Shown here one piece after another: positions 1 to 9,184 of a DNA stretch of 64,000 nucleotides. The first letter of the stretch is position 1. Each line of letters opens with the position of its first letter. The DNA is from Natronosalvus halobius. Lineage in GTDB: Archaea; Halobacteriota; Halobacteria; Halobacteriales; Natrialbaceae. Both the position numbers and the translations under genes were made by a program. The notes beneath the pieces are model-generated. The model saw only the letters and a program-made list of their open reading frames with translations. It was not told where the DNA came from and did no database searches. Location: contig NZ_CP099997.1 of assembly GCF_024138145.1 (NCBI RefSeq), positions 558,001 through 622,000 of the forward strand, written 5' to 3'.

Positions 1-1
1 T

Positions 2-73
2 CGGCGCTTCGAGCTCGATCCGACGCGGTTCACGCCGCTCGAGGCGTGGAAAATCGAGTCGATGTACGAGTAG
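2..73 (+). CDS. C-terminal end of a gene cut by the window edge
   Basis: Only the last 23 residues are present, ending in ...AWKIESMYE and a TAG stop. The reading frame is open from the first base of the window and has the acidic, arginine-containing composition usual here. The family cannot be named from so short a piece. Two sugar-type dehydrogenase genes follow on the same strand about 1.1 kb later, so a role in carbohydrate use is possible but is only inference. Confidence 0.5.
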   Translation, partial: RRFELDPTRFTPLEAWKIESMYE

Positions 74-74
74 G

Positions 75-600
75 TCTGTGAACTCTCGAGTCGGATCTTG
101 CTAGATACGAATCCCGTCCGTTCGAACTGACCGTGGCGGCCAACGAGTCGAATAGGCCGCTCCATTCGCAGAACGTCCTCGAACTCGATGCGGCTACGTG
201 AGAGAGAGGTCGTCCTGGACGGCGGACTCTCTCAGAACGGCGGTTGCTTCCCTCGTCGTCGGGTCGATGGGCGTGAATGCCCGGGACGCCCTCCACCAGA
301 TCGTAAAAGTCGTATATCGCGTCCTGGATCCCCGCTGTGGGGTCGTCGTAGTGTGTCAGTTGAACGCGTCCGAGGGCGGCGCTGGTCTGATGCATGCGGT
401 ATTTGTGACCGCCGAACGGGGGGCCGGAGACACCAACGGCTACGGTTCGGACCATCAGCGGTCGTCACCGCTCGAGCGGCTGGTTCGTGAGTTGGGGGTC
501 CGGTTCGGACTGCTAGCTTTTCCGTGTCGAGGACGAGATCGAACTCGAGGAGTCCGGGGTGATGGACCAGGTCGTTCGAATCCATCACGAGCGAGTCGGA
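75..600 (-). pseudogene. Multiply frameshifted remnant of an unidentified gene
   Basis: No single frame is open, yet haloarchaeal-looking coding pieces follow one another on the minus strand in different frames. From about 588 one frame reads MDSNDLVHHPGLLEFDLVLD. Near 350-250 another reads DAIYDFYDLVEGVPGIHAH, continued in a third frame by PTTREATAVLRES. Near 180-90 a piece reads ERPIRLVGRHGQFERTGFV. Shifts and a stop lie between them. The order and acidic composition suggest one decayed gene. I do not recognise the family, and some of the apparent continuity could be chance. Confidence 0.3.
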
Positions 601-968
601 GCGCCGGGGGCTTGATGATGTTTCCTATGATAAAACACGTTGCCTGTTATCGTGTCTGTCGACTGCAATTGAGCACTCGGTAATCGGCCGCCGATGCGCG
701 TGTATGTCAGAGACGAGCGCTTGGGAACTCCAGGCCTTCATGGTCGCCGTCGCGGTACGTTCGGCTATACCGGCCCTACCTTTTGTCTCCCCATCCTTAT
801 ATTACAGACCTAGGTGTGTAATTTCTGAGGTACGATCTCGAACGATCTGGCCACTGTTCGGATCGGACGGCCGAGTCCACATCCTGGACACTGGGTTGTC
901 TACGCAGGTGTACAACGCGCCCTCGTATCGCCAACCGAGTGTGTTTCGAAGAGCAAAACGAACTTGAT

Positions 969-1168
969 CTACAACTACTCAGTGGCCATCACCCGTTCCC
1001 GGCAGTTGCGCCCGAACCCTGAGAGAGGCAGGCTATGGCTTCACTCAGACGGGGCTTCGTGGCGGATTCCGTGGATTCGGCCTCGAGCGGGAGGAACGCG
1101 TGGGCGACACGACGCTGCGACTCGCAGACGGACGGCCTGTGCTTCGACTCCTCCCACGAAACGTTTAA
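969..1168 (+). pseudogene. C-terminal gene remnant upstream of the Gfo/Idh genes
   Basis: An open stretch without a plausible start runs to a TAA at 1166-1168. It contains LREAGYGFTQTGL, then GFGLEREERVGDTTLRLADG and RPVLRLLPRNV. The composition resembles a real protein tail, and the stop sits inside the likely promoter of the next gene. The upstream part (621-968) shows no convincing coding continuity. Family unknown. It is probably the end of a gene from the same decaying carbohydrate cluster. Confidence 0.25.
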
Positions 1169-1170
1169 TA
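1163..1170 (+). promoter_or_regulatory. TATA-like box of the Gfo/Idh pair
   Basis: GTTTAATA lies about 26 bases before the ATG at 1196. That is the spacing expected if transcription begins at or next to the start codon. It favours the ATG at 1196 over the in-frame GTG at 1181 and ATG at 1187. Confidence 0.5.
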
Positions 1171-1195
1171 TTGCTCTGGCGTGTCAATGCCCAGT

Positions 1196-2158
1196 ATGCG
1201 AGTTTGTATCGCGGGATCGGGATTCATGGCCCGAACCCACGCGGTGGAGTACGCCCAGATGGACATCGAGGTCGTTGGCGTCGCCTCGCCGAGCGGTCCC
1301 GACGAGTTCGTCGCGGAGTTCGGCTTCGAAGCCGAAACCTACACGGACGTCGAGACGATGCTCCAGGAGACGGACCCCGATTACGTCGACATCTGTACCC
1401 CGACACACACGCACGTCGAACTGGTTCGGACGGCCGCCGCCGCCGGCGTCGACGTCTTCCTGGAGAAACCGATCGCCAGGACGCTCTCGGAGGCTCACGA
1501 GATCGACGAGATCGTCGCCGATGCCGGGCTGACGTTCATGGTCGGCCACGTCGCCCGCTTCTTTCCGAACTACCGAAATGCTCGCGACCTCGCGATCGGG
1601 AACGAGGGCGTCGCTCGCGCTCGGCGACTCTCGCCGTTCCCGGACTGGGGCTCTGATAACTGGTTCGCCAACCGCGAGAAGAGCGGCGGCATCTTCGTCG
1701 ATCTGGCGATCCACGACCTCGACTATCTCCGGTGGTGCTGGGGCGACATCGAGCGGGTGTTCGCCCGCCGCCACCGCGACGACGAGTCCGAACACGGGTT
1801 CGTCACCATTCGCTTCGAGAGCGGCGCGGTCGGCTACGTCGAGTCCTCGTGGGCCCAACCTGACTCGAGGCCGTTTACCGTCGAACTCGAATTCGCCGGC
1901 GACGATGGCCTGGTCGAGTTCTCGAGCGCCGAGGAGTCGGCCTACGCCGAGTGGACCGACGGCGAGGCGACCGTCGAGAGCCCGCTCGCGAGGAACGGCT
2001 ATCGGCGGGAACTCGACCACTTCGTCTCCTGTCTCGAGGACGGTTCGGAACCCGAGGTCGGCGCTTCTGCGGGGATCGAAGCGCTTCGCCTCGCGCTCGC
2101 CGCCGAGCGCTCGGCCGACCGCGGTGTCCCTGTCGCACCCGAGGAGGTGACGAAATGA
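1196..2158 (+). CDS. Gfo/Idh/MocA family NAD(P)-dependent oxidoreductase
   Basis: A 320-residue dehydrogenase of the glucose-fructose oxidoreductase/inositol dehydrogenase family, which oxidises or reduces a hydroxyl of a sugar or cyclitol with NAD(P). The N-terminal Rossmann motif is GSGFMA (residues 7-12). The family's EKP motif is at 90-92 and the IHDLDYLRW segment, with the usual active-site histidine, is near 172-180. The length is normal. The start is set by a TATA-like box 26 bases upstream. The stop overlaps the next start as ATGA, so the pair is translationally coupled. The substrate cannot be read from sequence. Neighbours (a second Gfo/Idh gene and a beta-propeller lyase-like protein) suggest catabolism of an uncommon sugar. 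Confidence 0.88.
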   Translation: MRVCIAGSGFMARTHAVEYAQMDIEVVGVASPSGPDEFVAEFGFEAETYTDVETMLQETDPDYVDICTPTHTHVELVRTAAAAGVDVFLEKPIARTLSEAHEIDEIVADAGLTFMVGHVARFFPNYRNARDLAIGNEGVARARRLSPFPDWGSDNWFANREKSGGIFVDLAIHDLDYLRWCWGDIERVFARRHRDDESEHGFVTIRFESGAVGYVESSWAQPDSRPFTVELEFAGDDGLVEFSSAEESAYAEWTDGEATVESPLARNGYRRELDHFVSCLEDGSEPEVGASAGIEALRLALAAERSADRGVPVAPEEVTK

Positions 2159-3153
2159 ACGAACCCATCGCGATGGGGGTCCTGTCGACTGCCCACGTCC
2201 ACACGGACGCCTACGCCAGTGAACTCGCCGAGCGCGAGGACGTCGAGTTCGCCGGTGTCACAGACAGAGATTCCGATCGCGGCCAGGAGACAGCCGAACG
2301 CCACGACACCGAGTACGTCGCCGACGCCGGCGCCCTTCTCGAGCGTATCGACGCCGCAGTGATCTGTGCGCCAAACGCCGACCACCGCGAGTGGTTCGAG
2401 CGGGCGGCCGCCGCCGGCGTCCACGTCCTCTGTGAGAAGCCGCTCGCGCCGACTCTCGAGGACGCACGGGCGATCGTCGACGTCTGGCAAGAGTCGGGAA
2501 TCCGTGCCGGTATCACCATGCCGCTTCGGTTTTGCGGTCCGGCCCAGCGGGCCAAGGAGACCCTCGACGCTGGCGAAGTCGGCGACCTCCTCGCGATCTC
2601 CGGAACGAACCGTGGGCAGATGCCCGGCGGCTGGTTCGTCGATCCCAAGGCCGCTGGCGGCGGTGCCGTGATGGACCACTCGGTTCACATCGTCGACCTC
2701 GTCTATCACCTCACGGGTCAGGCGGTCACGGAGGTGTACGCCGAGGTCGGCACGCGTTTTCACGACATCGCGGTCGACGACGTCAACGTTCTCTCGATGG
2801 AACTGGCGGACGGAACGCCGTTTTTCCTCGACGGGTCCTGGAGCAAGCCGGACGCCTGGCACACGTGGGGCGACGCGACCCTCGAACTGACCGGCACCGA
2901 CGCCACGGTCGGCATCGACTACACGGATCAGTCGCTCGTCCACACCGCCGAGTCCGGTTCGAACGCGGGCGTTCACACGGCGTTCTACGGCACGAACGCG
3001 AACGCGGGCCTCATCGAGGACTTCGTGAGCAGTGTTCGGGCAGATCGAGAACCGGAGATCACCCCGGACGACGGCCTGCTGGCCGTCGCCGTCGTCGAAG
3101 CGGCCTACGAGTCCGCCGAGACGGGCGAACCGGTCGACGTCGCGTTCGACTGA
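2155..3153 (+). CDS. Gfo/Idh/MocA family oxidoreductase, second of a coupled pair
   Basis: A 332-residue member of the same family as the gene before it, overlapping it by four bases (ATGA). The EKP motif is at residues 94-96 (LCEKPLAPT). The C-terminal alpha/beta domain has the GGGAVMDHSVHIVDLVYHL segment. The nucleotide-binding loop is atypical: GVLSTAHVH replaces the usual GxGxxA, as in several sugar-modifying members. Two divergent paralogues in one transcript often work in sequence, for example oxidising a sugar to a keto-sugar and reducing it at another carbon. That is inference here. There is no clear terminator; decayed sequence follows. Confidence 0.87.
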   Translation: MNEPIAMGVLSTAHVHTDAYASELAEREDVEFAGVTDRDSDRGQETAERHDTEYVADAGALLERIDAAVICAPNADHREWFERAAAAGVHVLCEKPLAPTLEDARAIVDVWQESGIRAGITMPLRFCGPAQRAKETLDAGEVGDLLAISGTNRGQMPGGWFVDPKAAGGGAVMDHSVHIVDLVYHLTGQAVTEVYAEVGTRFHDIAVDDVNVLSMELADGTPFFLDGSWSKPDAWHTWGDATLELTGTDATVGIDYTDQSLVHTAESGSNAGVHTAFYGTNANAGLIEDFVSSVRADREPEITPDDGLLAVAVVEAAYESAETGEPVDVAFD

Positions 3154-3263
3154 CCCTCGACCTGTCACGAGATCCAGCGTCACGTCCAGGACAGTTCCTG
3201 AAAGTGGACGTCCGTCACGACGTGATATCCGACCTCGAGCCCGTGATTCTACCTTACCCCCGG

Positions 3264-3484
3264 TCACGCACTCGGCGGACTGTCCCACTCCTCTTCGTTG
3301 TCTTGGAGCGCGTCGTCGAGCGAATCGTTCCAAATCGATGGAACGGAGACGTAGGCGTTACGAGAAGGTCGTATCCCTCGTCTTCGAAGACGGTCTGTAC
3401 ACCGTCGTACGTCGCCGCCCGGACCGAACGGGAGCGACGGTACTCGAGTCGACTGCTGCAAAGTTCTCGAGGTGACCGTCATGG
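3264..3484 (-). pseudogene. Frameshifted fragment, possibly the end of an amidase-family gene
   Basis: Minus-strand coding pieces appear in three frames: HLENFAAVDSS, then RAATYDGVQTVFEDEGYDLL running into VTPTS, then SIWNDSLDDALQDNEEEWDS ending at a stop at 3264-3266. The string YDLLVTPT resembles the segment near the C-terminus of amidase-signature enzymes. No catalytic motif is left, so the family call is weak. It lies just upstream (on its own strand) of nothing intact and looks like debris between the sugar dehydrogenases and the beta-propeller gene. The remaining 3154-3263 shows no gene. Confidence 0.28.
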
Positions 3485-5311
3485 CTACTCCGCGAGCGTC
3501 CGCAACTCCGCCGTCGAGAGTGGCCGGTTGTAGAGTCGAACGTCCGTAGCGGTTCCGTCGTAGCCGCGACCGAAGAGGTACTCGCCCTTCAGTAGCGTCC
3601 AGCTGGCCCAGTCGGTCTCGAATTCGATCGGACCGTCGAAACGAGCCTCGTCGACCACTTCACCGTCGATGGCGAGTGTAAGGCGATCTCGCCCGTCCCA
3701 GACGCCCGCTACGTGATGGGGCTCGCTCGCTGCTACGTCCTCCCAGGTAACCGTACGCTCCTCTTCCGGGCCGCGCAGCGAGAATTCGATCCCCGATTCC
3801 CCCGTGATACCGATCCCAAGCGTGACTGCACCGCCGAAATTTGCGAGGACCTGTGGCTTGGTCACGTCCCGCGGTTCGAGGCGTGCGGCGACGGAGATAC
3901 CGCCGGCAAACGTGGCGGTGTCGTAGCGGTCGAACCCGAGGTCGACGCCGTGTGAACCGTCGCCCTCGAGTGTCGGCCCGATGAGTTGGTCGGTGGGCAG
4001 CCCGCGAAGGACGGTCTGTGCCGTGTCCATGTGTTTGTACGAACCCGTCATCCAGAGGACTGGCACGTCCTCGCCGGCGTTTCGCGGGACGACCGGCCTG
4101 AGGTCGCACCCGGTCGACCGTTTCGTCACAGTCAACTCCGCCCAGGTCTTACCGCCAGTAGCGGTCTCGAACCGCCGTAGTTCGCACTGGTCGCCTCGAG
4201 AGACGCAGCCGTAGACGACGCTCGGGTCGTCGCGGTCGATCGAGAGCCCGCCGGAGTAGTGCAACTCGATCGGCTGTCTGGCTATGTAACGTCCTGCGTC
4301 CGCGAGGTGGTGATCGCACCACCGGTCACCGTCCCACCGCGCGTACCGGTATTCGTGGGCGAGCGTCGACGGGAACGTCGCGTACGCAACGACCGGATTG
4401 CCGTCGTCGTCGACCGCACTGTCCCAGACCCAGGCGTAGTGGTTCCCCGTTGCGGTGGAGTCGTAGACGACCTCGAGGTCCGACTTCGTCATCGGCAGGT
4501 CGTCGGGGCGGGCGATGAATGCCCCGTCAGCGTCGTAGAAGCGTCCGTTGCGAAACTGTGCGTACATGATGTTCCACTTGGGGGCATCGCCACCGCGCTC
4601 GGCGTCGGTGAAGAAGAAGTGAATCGCGTCGTCTCCGCGAGCGGGAACGAAGTACATCGAGTAGTGGCCCTCCGGGGGGACAGTGATTCGCGTCTGGTCG
4701 CTCCAGGTCAGCCCGTCGTCATCGGACATTCGGTAGTAGAGGTTGCCGTCGCCCACGTAGCCGTATTTATCGTCCGTCGCGTCGCGTGTGTAGGTCCGAT
4801 CCCGGTAGAACAGGTACAGCGTCTCTGGATCGTCGGGCGATCGGACCGGGTTCGGATACGTGACGCTTTCCTGTTGGATCCGCCGGGTCGGGCCGAACGC
4901 CGACACGCTTTCGGGATCACAGGAGACGGTGTAGTGCAGTGCGTCGCCGTTGTGCCCCGCCCAGAACAGCAGAATTCGTCCGTCGTTGCGGAGGATTAGT
5001 GACGGATTCGTGTGGTCGTCGTCGGAGAACGATTCGTCGACGACGGTGGTCGAAAACGAACGCGTCTCGTGGTCGTAGGCCGCGGCGACGATATCCCGCC
5101 CGGTCGGACCGCCGAGGTAGCAGACGTACGTTCGCTCCCGATCGCCGACGTGTCTGACCGCTCGCGGGTTCGTAAACCAGATCCAGCGCGCGTCGACCCC
5201 GTAGTTACCGTGGTTACCCTCGAGCGAGCGGTCTCGAACGATACCGTCGGGCGATCGCTCGCCCGACCAGTACCCGAGGAGCCCGTTCGAAATCGAGATT
5301 TCCTCTCTCAT
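3485..5311 (-). CDS. BNR_4-type beta-propeller protein with C-terminal LamG-like domain
   Basis: A 608-residue protein. Residues about 30-420 carry repeated propeller-blade features: HTNPSLILRNDGRILLFWAGHN, DDDGLTWSD and LSIDRDDPSVVYGCVS. These match the BNR_4 fold used by sialidase-like proteins and by ulvan-type polysaccharide lyases (PL24/PL25). Residues about 430-608 look like a concanavalin A/LamG-like lectin fold (GISVAARLEP, HHVAGVWDGRDRLTLAIDGE, DVRLYNRPLSTAEL). No signal peptide is visible, so it is probably cytoplasmic, or exported by an unrecognised route. Together with the Gfo/Idh pair it suggests degradation of a complex polysaccharide or oligosaccharide. Lyase activity is inference; a non-catalytic sugar-binding role is possible. 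Confidence 0.75.
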   Translation of the reverse strand: MREEISISNGLLGYWSGERSPDGIVRDRSLEGNHGNYGVDARWIWFTNPRAVRHVGDRERTYVCYLGGPTGRDIVAAAYDHETRSFSTTVVDESFSDDDHTNPSLILRNDGRILLFWAGHNGDALHYTVSCDPESVSAFGPTRRIQQESVTYPNPVRSPDDPETLYLFYRDRTYTRDATDDKYGYVGDGNLYYRMSDDDGLTWSDQTRITVPPEGHYSMYFVPARGDDAIHFFFTDAERGGDAPKWNIMYAQFRNGRFYDADGAFIARPDDLPMTKSDLEVVYDSTATGNHYAWVWDSAVDDDGNPVVAYATFPSTLAHEYRYARWDGDRWCDHHLADAGRYIARQPIELHYSGGLSIDRDDPSVVYGCVSRGDQCELRRFETATGGKTWAELTVTKRSTGCDLRPVVPRNAGEDVPVLWMTGSYKHMDTAQTVLRGLPTDQLIGPTLEGDGSHGVDLGFDRYDTATFAGGISVAARLEPRDVTKPQVLANFGGAVTLGIGITGESGIEFSLRGPEEERTVTWEDVAASEPHHVAGVWDGRDRLTLAIDGEVVDEARFDGPIEFETDWASWTLLKGEYLFGRGYDGTATDVRLYNRPLSTAELRTLAE

Positions 5312-6311
5312 TCCATTTCTATGGAACTAACTCGCGCAGTACGGGTTATACGTTTCCCCGTTACCGAGAACGCGCCTCGAACGATCGGATGTGTAACGAC
5401 GGTCTCGAGCATCGGAGTCCCAGATATGGTTCTGGCACCGAAACGTCACCCGTGTGCTCACCTCTTGAGAGTACCGATGACACAGTGATCGTCAAACTCG
5501 AGACGATTCACGATATCCTCGCTCTAGCTGACAGCCTAAAATCATTACGAACGGTTTCCGGTATTGGGGTATATTCGAAATAATCCCCATCAACGCTGGT
5601 TCTCGATGTCGATGTTCACGGACAACGGAGAACTGATCCAGCAGCGGTCTCTATCCATCGACTGTTCGGGAACTCGATCCCGACGATTCCACATCTCTAG
5701 AGAATGGGTACGGTACTGTATTGCCTCATTTGACTCTCACAGCGTGGTCCACTCGAGTGTATCGACCGAATCTGCTCGAAGTATCGTTTCGCACGTAGAA
5801 ATGCAGACTCACCACCTCCATAATTCACGGCTGAATTGTTGGACGAGCAGACACGAGTGTTTTGAACTACCAACGCACTACTAACCCATACAAATTTCGA
5901 ACCAATCACGTATCGGATAGGACTCTGTGGGAGTGCTAAACGAACCAGTGTCTATTGGTGAATCCGCAGGACGGAGACTATTGTGATCAGTTGATGGATT
6001 AGATAGTAATTCCAGCGATACGGTCAGTTCGCTTCTCAGACGTGCTTAACGAGTGCTCTATCGAGCGCCGAGCGATGAGACGAACTGGACGCGAGGGATT
6101 AATTCACCTCACTCCGTCAGGCCCGACATCACACTGGATACTGTGACACACCCATCACGTACTGAACTCACTTTGCCCATTTACTCTCCGATCGTCCGGA
6201 AACGCGTTGCAGCCCAATCGACTGCGGATAACGCCCAGGCGTGTATTCTGGCTTTCGACAATGGTGGCGACATTCAATATAGCAATATACAATTTATTTG
6301 GGCCAGGTCGG
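5312..6311. other. 1-kb gene-free stretch
   Basis: No convincing coding frame. Base composition turns noticeably more AT-rich after about 5500. A 10-base string CTCCGTCAGG at 6112-6121 repeats the first bases of the plus-strand reading of the tRNA-Glu at 37741-37750. This could be a short attachment-site remnant next to the integrase, or chance. Confidence 0.5.
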
Positions 6312-7364
6312 TCATTCCTGTAAACGAAAGATGTTGTTTCGGTAGGGTGCCTCGACGAGTTCCTCCCAGTTGTGAGTGTACCTGTCCATCACGTCACCAA
6401 CGTCGCCTCTGACGTACTTGACGACGTACGCATCTCCCACTCGGTTGCGCATTTCTGTGGTGAAGAAGTGGCGGAAATAGTGTGGCGTCACGTTCTCCTC
6501 CGGCCCTGCACCTTCAGCGTACCAGCCCCACTCTTCGGCCACCGAGCGAACGTGAGAGCGCACGGCGTCGCTCGTCAACCGTTCGCCGTAATCCCTCGAG
6601 AGGCTCACGAACAGCGGATCGGCATCCGAGACTGGGTCGGGGCGGACAGACAGCCAACGTACGAGTGCGTCTCGCAACTCCTCGTCGATTGGGATTCGGG
6701 TGTCTCGATGACGTTTGTTCCCGTCGACACGCTTTTCGCCGTGTACGACGCTTCCAACGCCAATAGTGCTGTCCACGAATAGCGTACCCGGGTGATCGCG
6801 AATCGCCGCCCGGACCGGCTTCGAACGATGTTTTCGAACACCGGCGTCATCGAGGTGGACGTCACGCAAGTCGAGGTTGCACGCTTCGCCGGCCCGCATT
6901 CCGGTCTTCACCAGCAACGTTACGAGCGCCCGCCTGAGGGGATGTTTGACGCCGTCGACGAACTCGCTCATCTGTTCGACAGTTACGTGTCGGCGCGTCG
7001 GCGAGGAATCTCCCTTCTCGCTCATCTCTTCCATGACGACTACCATCGGATTCGCATCGAACGTGCCGACCTGGGCCATGTACCCGTAGAACCGGTTGAG
7101 GTGGACGGCCTTCGTCCGGATCGAACCGGGAGCGTAGCCGTCGTCGCGCAACCCCTGGATCCATCGCAAGCAGTCAATGCGGTCAGCGTCGGCAAGCACC
7201 GCTTCACCCAGGTGAGCGTCGAACTGCCGAAGCGTCGTCTCGTAATCGTCGACCGTCGTTTCCGATCGCCCGTACAGCTTCATCTCCTCGATAAACGTCA
7301 CGATTGGGTCGGTCGTAGCATCAGTTGATGACCGCGTGAAGTCTTTCCCTGCCATCTTCGTCAT
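6312..7364 (-). CDS. Tyrosine recombinase / phage-type integrase
   Basis: A 350-residue site-specific recombinase. The N-terminal SAM-like DNA-binding domain is at about residues 20-110 (FIEEMKLYGRSETTVDDYET). The catalytic domain is at 125-345, with Arg157 in LVKTGMRAGE, His295 and Arg298 in HYFRHFFTT, and the nucleophile Tyr329 in DVMDRYTHNWEE. The region around the usual LGH motif reads YVRGDVGD, as in many haloarchaeal integrases. All catalytic residues are present, so it looks active. It starts in a four-base ATGA overlap with the DUF5805 gene, so the two are co-translated. It may have inserted the surrounding accessory DNA, possibly at the tRNA-Glu far to the right; alternatively it is a lone XerD-like domestic enzyme. 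Confidence 0.92.
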   Translation of the reverse strand: MTKMAGKDFTRSSTDATTDPIVTFIEEMKLYGRSETTVDDYETTLRQFDAHLGEAVLADADRIDCLRWIQGLRDDGYAPGSIRTKAVHLNRFYGYMAQVGTFDANPMVVVMEEMSEKGDSSPTRRHVTVEQMSEFVDGVKHPLRRALVTLLVKTGMRAGEACNLDLRDVHLDDAGVRKHRSKPVRAAIRDHPGTLFVDSTIGVGSVVHGEKRVDGNKRHRDTRIPIDEELRDALVRWLSVRPDPVSDADPLFVSLSRDYGERLTSDAVRSHVRSVAEEWGWYAEGAGPEENVTPHYFRHFFTTEMRNRVGDAYVVKYVRGDVGDVMDRYTHNWEELVEAPYRNNIFRLQE

Positions 7365-7741
7365 TGGTTCAGGACGAACCCGCCATCCTGGACGGAGTAA
7401 TCGATGTCGCCGGCGTCGTTCAGTCGCTCGAGTGCCGCTGTCGTGGATTGCTCGACCTCGTCGAGTAGTCCATCGACGATTTCGTCGGTGGGGAGAGAAC
7501 CAGTCTGGCCCAGGTGGGTGAGGATACGCTGTTCGATCAGGTCATCTAGAGTGGTGTCTTCGCCCCCTTGACCCTGGGGGTCGAGGCCGAAATCCCGCCG
7601 TCCAGCATTGATCATCGCGCGGATGTAGGCTGCCCGGGAGCCAAAGCCCATCTGTTCGGCCTCCTCGTCGTAAATCTCGAGCTGGTATTCGGGGACGTCG
7701 ACATTGAGGGATCGCTTGTTCTGCATCGTCTCATCGGTCAC
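7361..7741 (-). CDS. DUF5805-type protein paired with the integrase
   Basis: A 126-residue acidic protein starting MTDETMQNKRSLNVDVPEYQ. Residues about 10-50 look like a ribbon-helix-helix-like segment (VDVPEYQLEIYDEEAEQMGF, AAYIRAMINAGRR). The C-terminal half resembles a small winged helix (DEIVDGLLDEVEQSTTAALE, then RLNDAGDIDY). Haloarchaeal genomes commonly place such a gene directly before an integrase. The function is unknown, but a DNA-binding accessory or directionality factor for recombination is a fair inference. Its stop overlaps the integrase start by four bases. Confidence 0.75.
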   Translation of the reverse strand: MTDETMQNKRSLNVDVPEYQLEIYDEEAEQMGFGSRAAYIRAMINAGRRDFGLDPQGQGGEDTTLDDLIEQRILTHLGQTGSLPTDEIVDGLLDEVEQSTTAALERLNDAGDIDYSVQDGGFVLNQ

Positions 7742-8322
7742 GACTCGTGACAGTCACTTAATGATGATGGTTGGAGGCGGCTTATGCGCCTAATCCGTCC
7801 AAAACACCCCAATATACCGGCAAAGTACGCACTGTTTGATACCTAATGGACGGCTTACTGGAATAAGATGGTTTTTCAGTGGGTGGTTTCGGATCGTTCT
7901 GACGGCTCGTCCGGTTCAGGAGGTGGTACCCAAAATATAGTATCCATCACGATTATCGCTGATTTGTCGAGGACCGATTTCGCTTGGTTCTACTGACCTT
8001 TGATCTCTGGAGTGCATAGAGGAGGACCGGACGGCGTGCGATGGTACGCGCACTCTTTCACACTTCGTTCGATTCGTTCACTTCTCCTCTACAGCGGCGT
8101 GAAAGGTCCAGAATCGGTATCCAGTACGAAGCCACTTTAGAGCAGTGCTATCGGTCAACGGTTCGCATCGAGTCGGGTTTCGAGGGGATCTCCTCGGCCA
8201 GCGACCCCGAAAACATTGAAAAGCTGTTAACATGGTTCACGGCGTAACGTACACTTGCGTTAGATTCGGGCATCGAGGGGCGCGAGGGTCCGAGCCGAGC
8301 GTACAGACGTGCGAGGGAGAGT
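7742..8322. other. Intergenic region with only a doubtful small ORF
   Basis: No supported gene. An ATG ORF of 68 codons on the plus strand (8041-8247, ending PENIEKLLTWFTA) has no clear promoter and no family I recognise. A short inverted repeat AGGCG-N7-CGCCT near 7775-7791 lies upstream of the DUF5805 gene and might be regulatory. Confidence 0.4.
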
Positions 8323-8799
8323 ATGGCATCAGCATCGACAACCAGGGCAAACAAAGAACTCGTTCGTCGATTCGCGAACGAGTTCGTCAACGAGAGCAAC
8401 TACGACACAGCCAGAGAGTTTCTGGACGTGGATATCGTCGATTCCACTCCACTGGGCGAAACAACGGGCCGAGAGGCTATCGTGGAAACCACAAAGGAAC
8501 TACGCACGGCGTTTCCCGATTTCGTCGTCACTCCGGAAGAGACCGTCGCGGAAAAAGACACGGTCGTCGTCCGGATGACACAGCGGGGAACACACGAGGG
8601 AGTGTTCATGGGACACGAGGCGACCGGGAACGCGTTCGAGATTGAGGCAATGGCGTTCCTGCGACTCGAGGACGGAAAGATAGCCGAGCGTCGAGTCAGG
8701 CCCGACGTACTCGGGATGCTCCGACAGTTGGGGGATCACGACACTGCCAATCGCATAACCCGGGCTACTGTGACGCCCATCGTTTTTCGATTCACTTGA
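8323..8799 (+). CDS. SnoaL-like / ester cyclase family protein
   Basis: A 158-residue protein with the NTF2-like cone fold typical of SnoaL-like polyketide cyclases and ester cyclases. Visible features are NKELVRRFANEFVNESNYDT near the N-terminus, GREAIVETTKELRTAFPDFV near residues 47-66, and AMAFLRLEDGKIAERRVRPD in the second half. The family is usually about 130-150 residues, so this is complete. Such proteins hold small hydrophobic ligands or carry out hydrolase- or cyclase-like chemistry. The substrate is unknown and the gene stands alone, so context does not help. Confidence 0.82.
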   Translation: MASASTTRANKELVRRFANEFVNESNYDTAREFLDVDIVDSTPLGETTGREAIVETTKELRTAFPDFVVTPEETVAEKDTVVVRMTQRGTHEGVFMGHEATGNAFEIEAMAFLRLEDGKIAERRVRPDVLGMLRQLGDHDTANRITRATVTPIVFRFT

Positions 8800-9061
8800 T
8801 TGTTAAGCCGTGTGCCAGGGATACAGCAATCTCTAATCGATCCGATGGGGTCTCTTTATACCTCAAGCTCCAAACGAAATTGCGTTCAGCCCGGTACACA
8901 GTTTTTCTCGACTGAATTCTGTACAGTTGGTTAGTAGATCGCCGCGACTGGCGACCAGTGATTCTCACCACCACGCCAGCACCCAACAATCACGAATATT
9001 AGTTTTCAATTCCTGTATTATATTTACGAATGCATAAACACCTCTGGACCGTAACTGGTGT

Positions 9062-9184
9062 ATGAACTCGGCCAAATTCAACGACCCGCTCGATCAGTCC
9101 GAACCCCCAGTATATCTACCCGGAACGCCGACCGTCTCGTTCATAGAGTACGTCGAGTTGTTCATCAGAACGCTGCGTCGGTGA
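9062..9184 (+). CDS. Possible 40-residue small protein
   Basis: A short ORF beginning MNSAKFNDPLDQSEPPVYLP and ending SFIEYVELFIRTLRR. It has an acidic and proline-rich first half and an amphipathic helix-like tail. An AT-rich TATA-like tract (TATTATATTTACG) lies about 40 bases upstream. It sits alone in a 1.2-kb gap. No family is recognised; it could be a real microprotein or the tail of a decayed gene. Confidence 0.35.
   Translation: MNSAKFNDPLDQSEPPVYLPGTPTVSFIEYVELFIRTLRR

Noticed and set aside
704-967. Plus-strand 87-codon ORF
   Set aside because: The composition is not haloarchaeal (few acidic residues), with no promoter, no motif and no recognisable family.
3264-3484. A 72-codon minus-strand ORF as an intact gene
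   Set aside because: Its protein-like segments lie in three different frames, so the single open frame is fortuitous and the region is debris.
8041-8247. 68-codon ORF as a confident gene
   Set aside because: No promoter, no conserved motif that I recognise, and composition only marginal. It is mentioned in the intergenic entry only.
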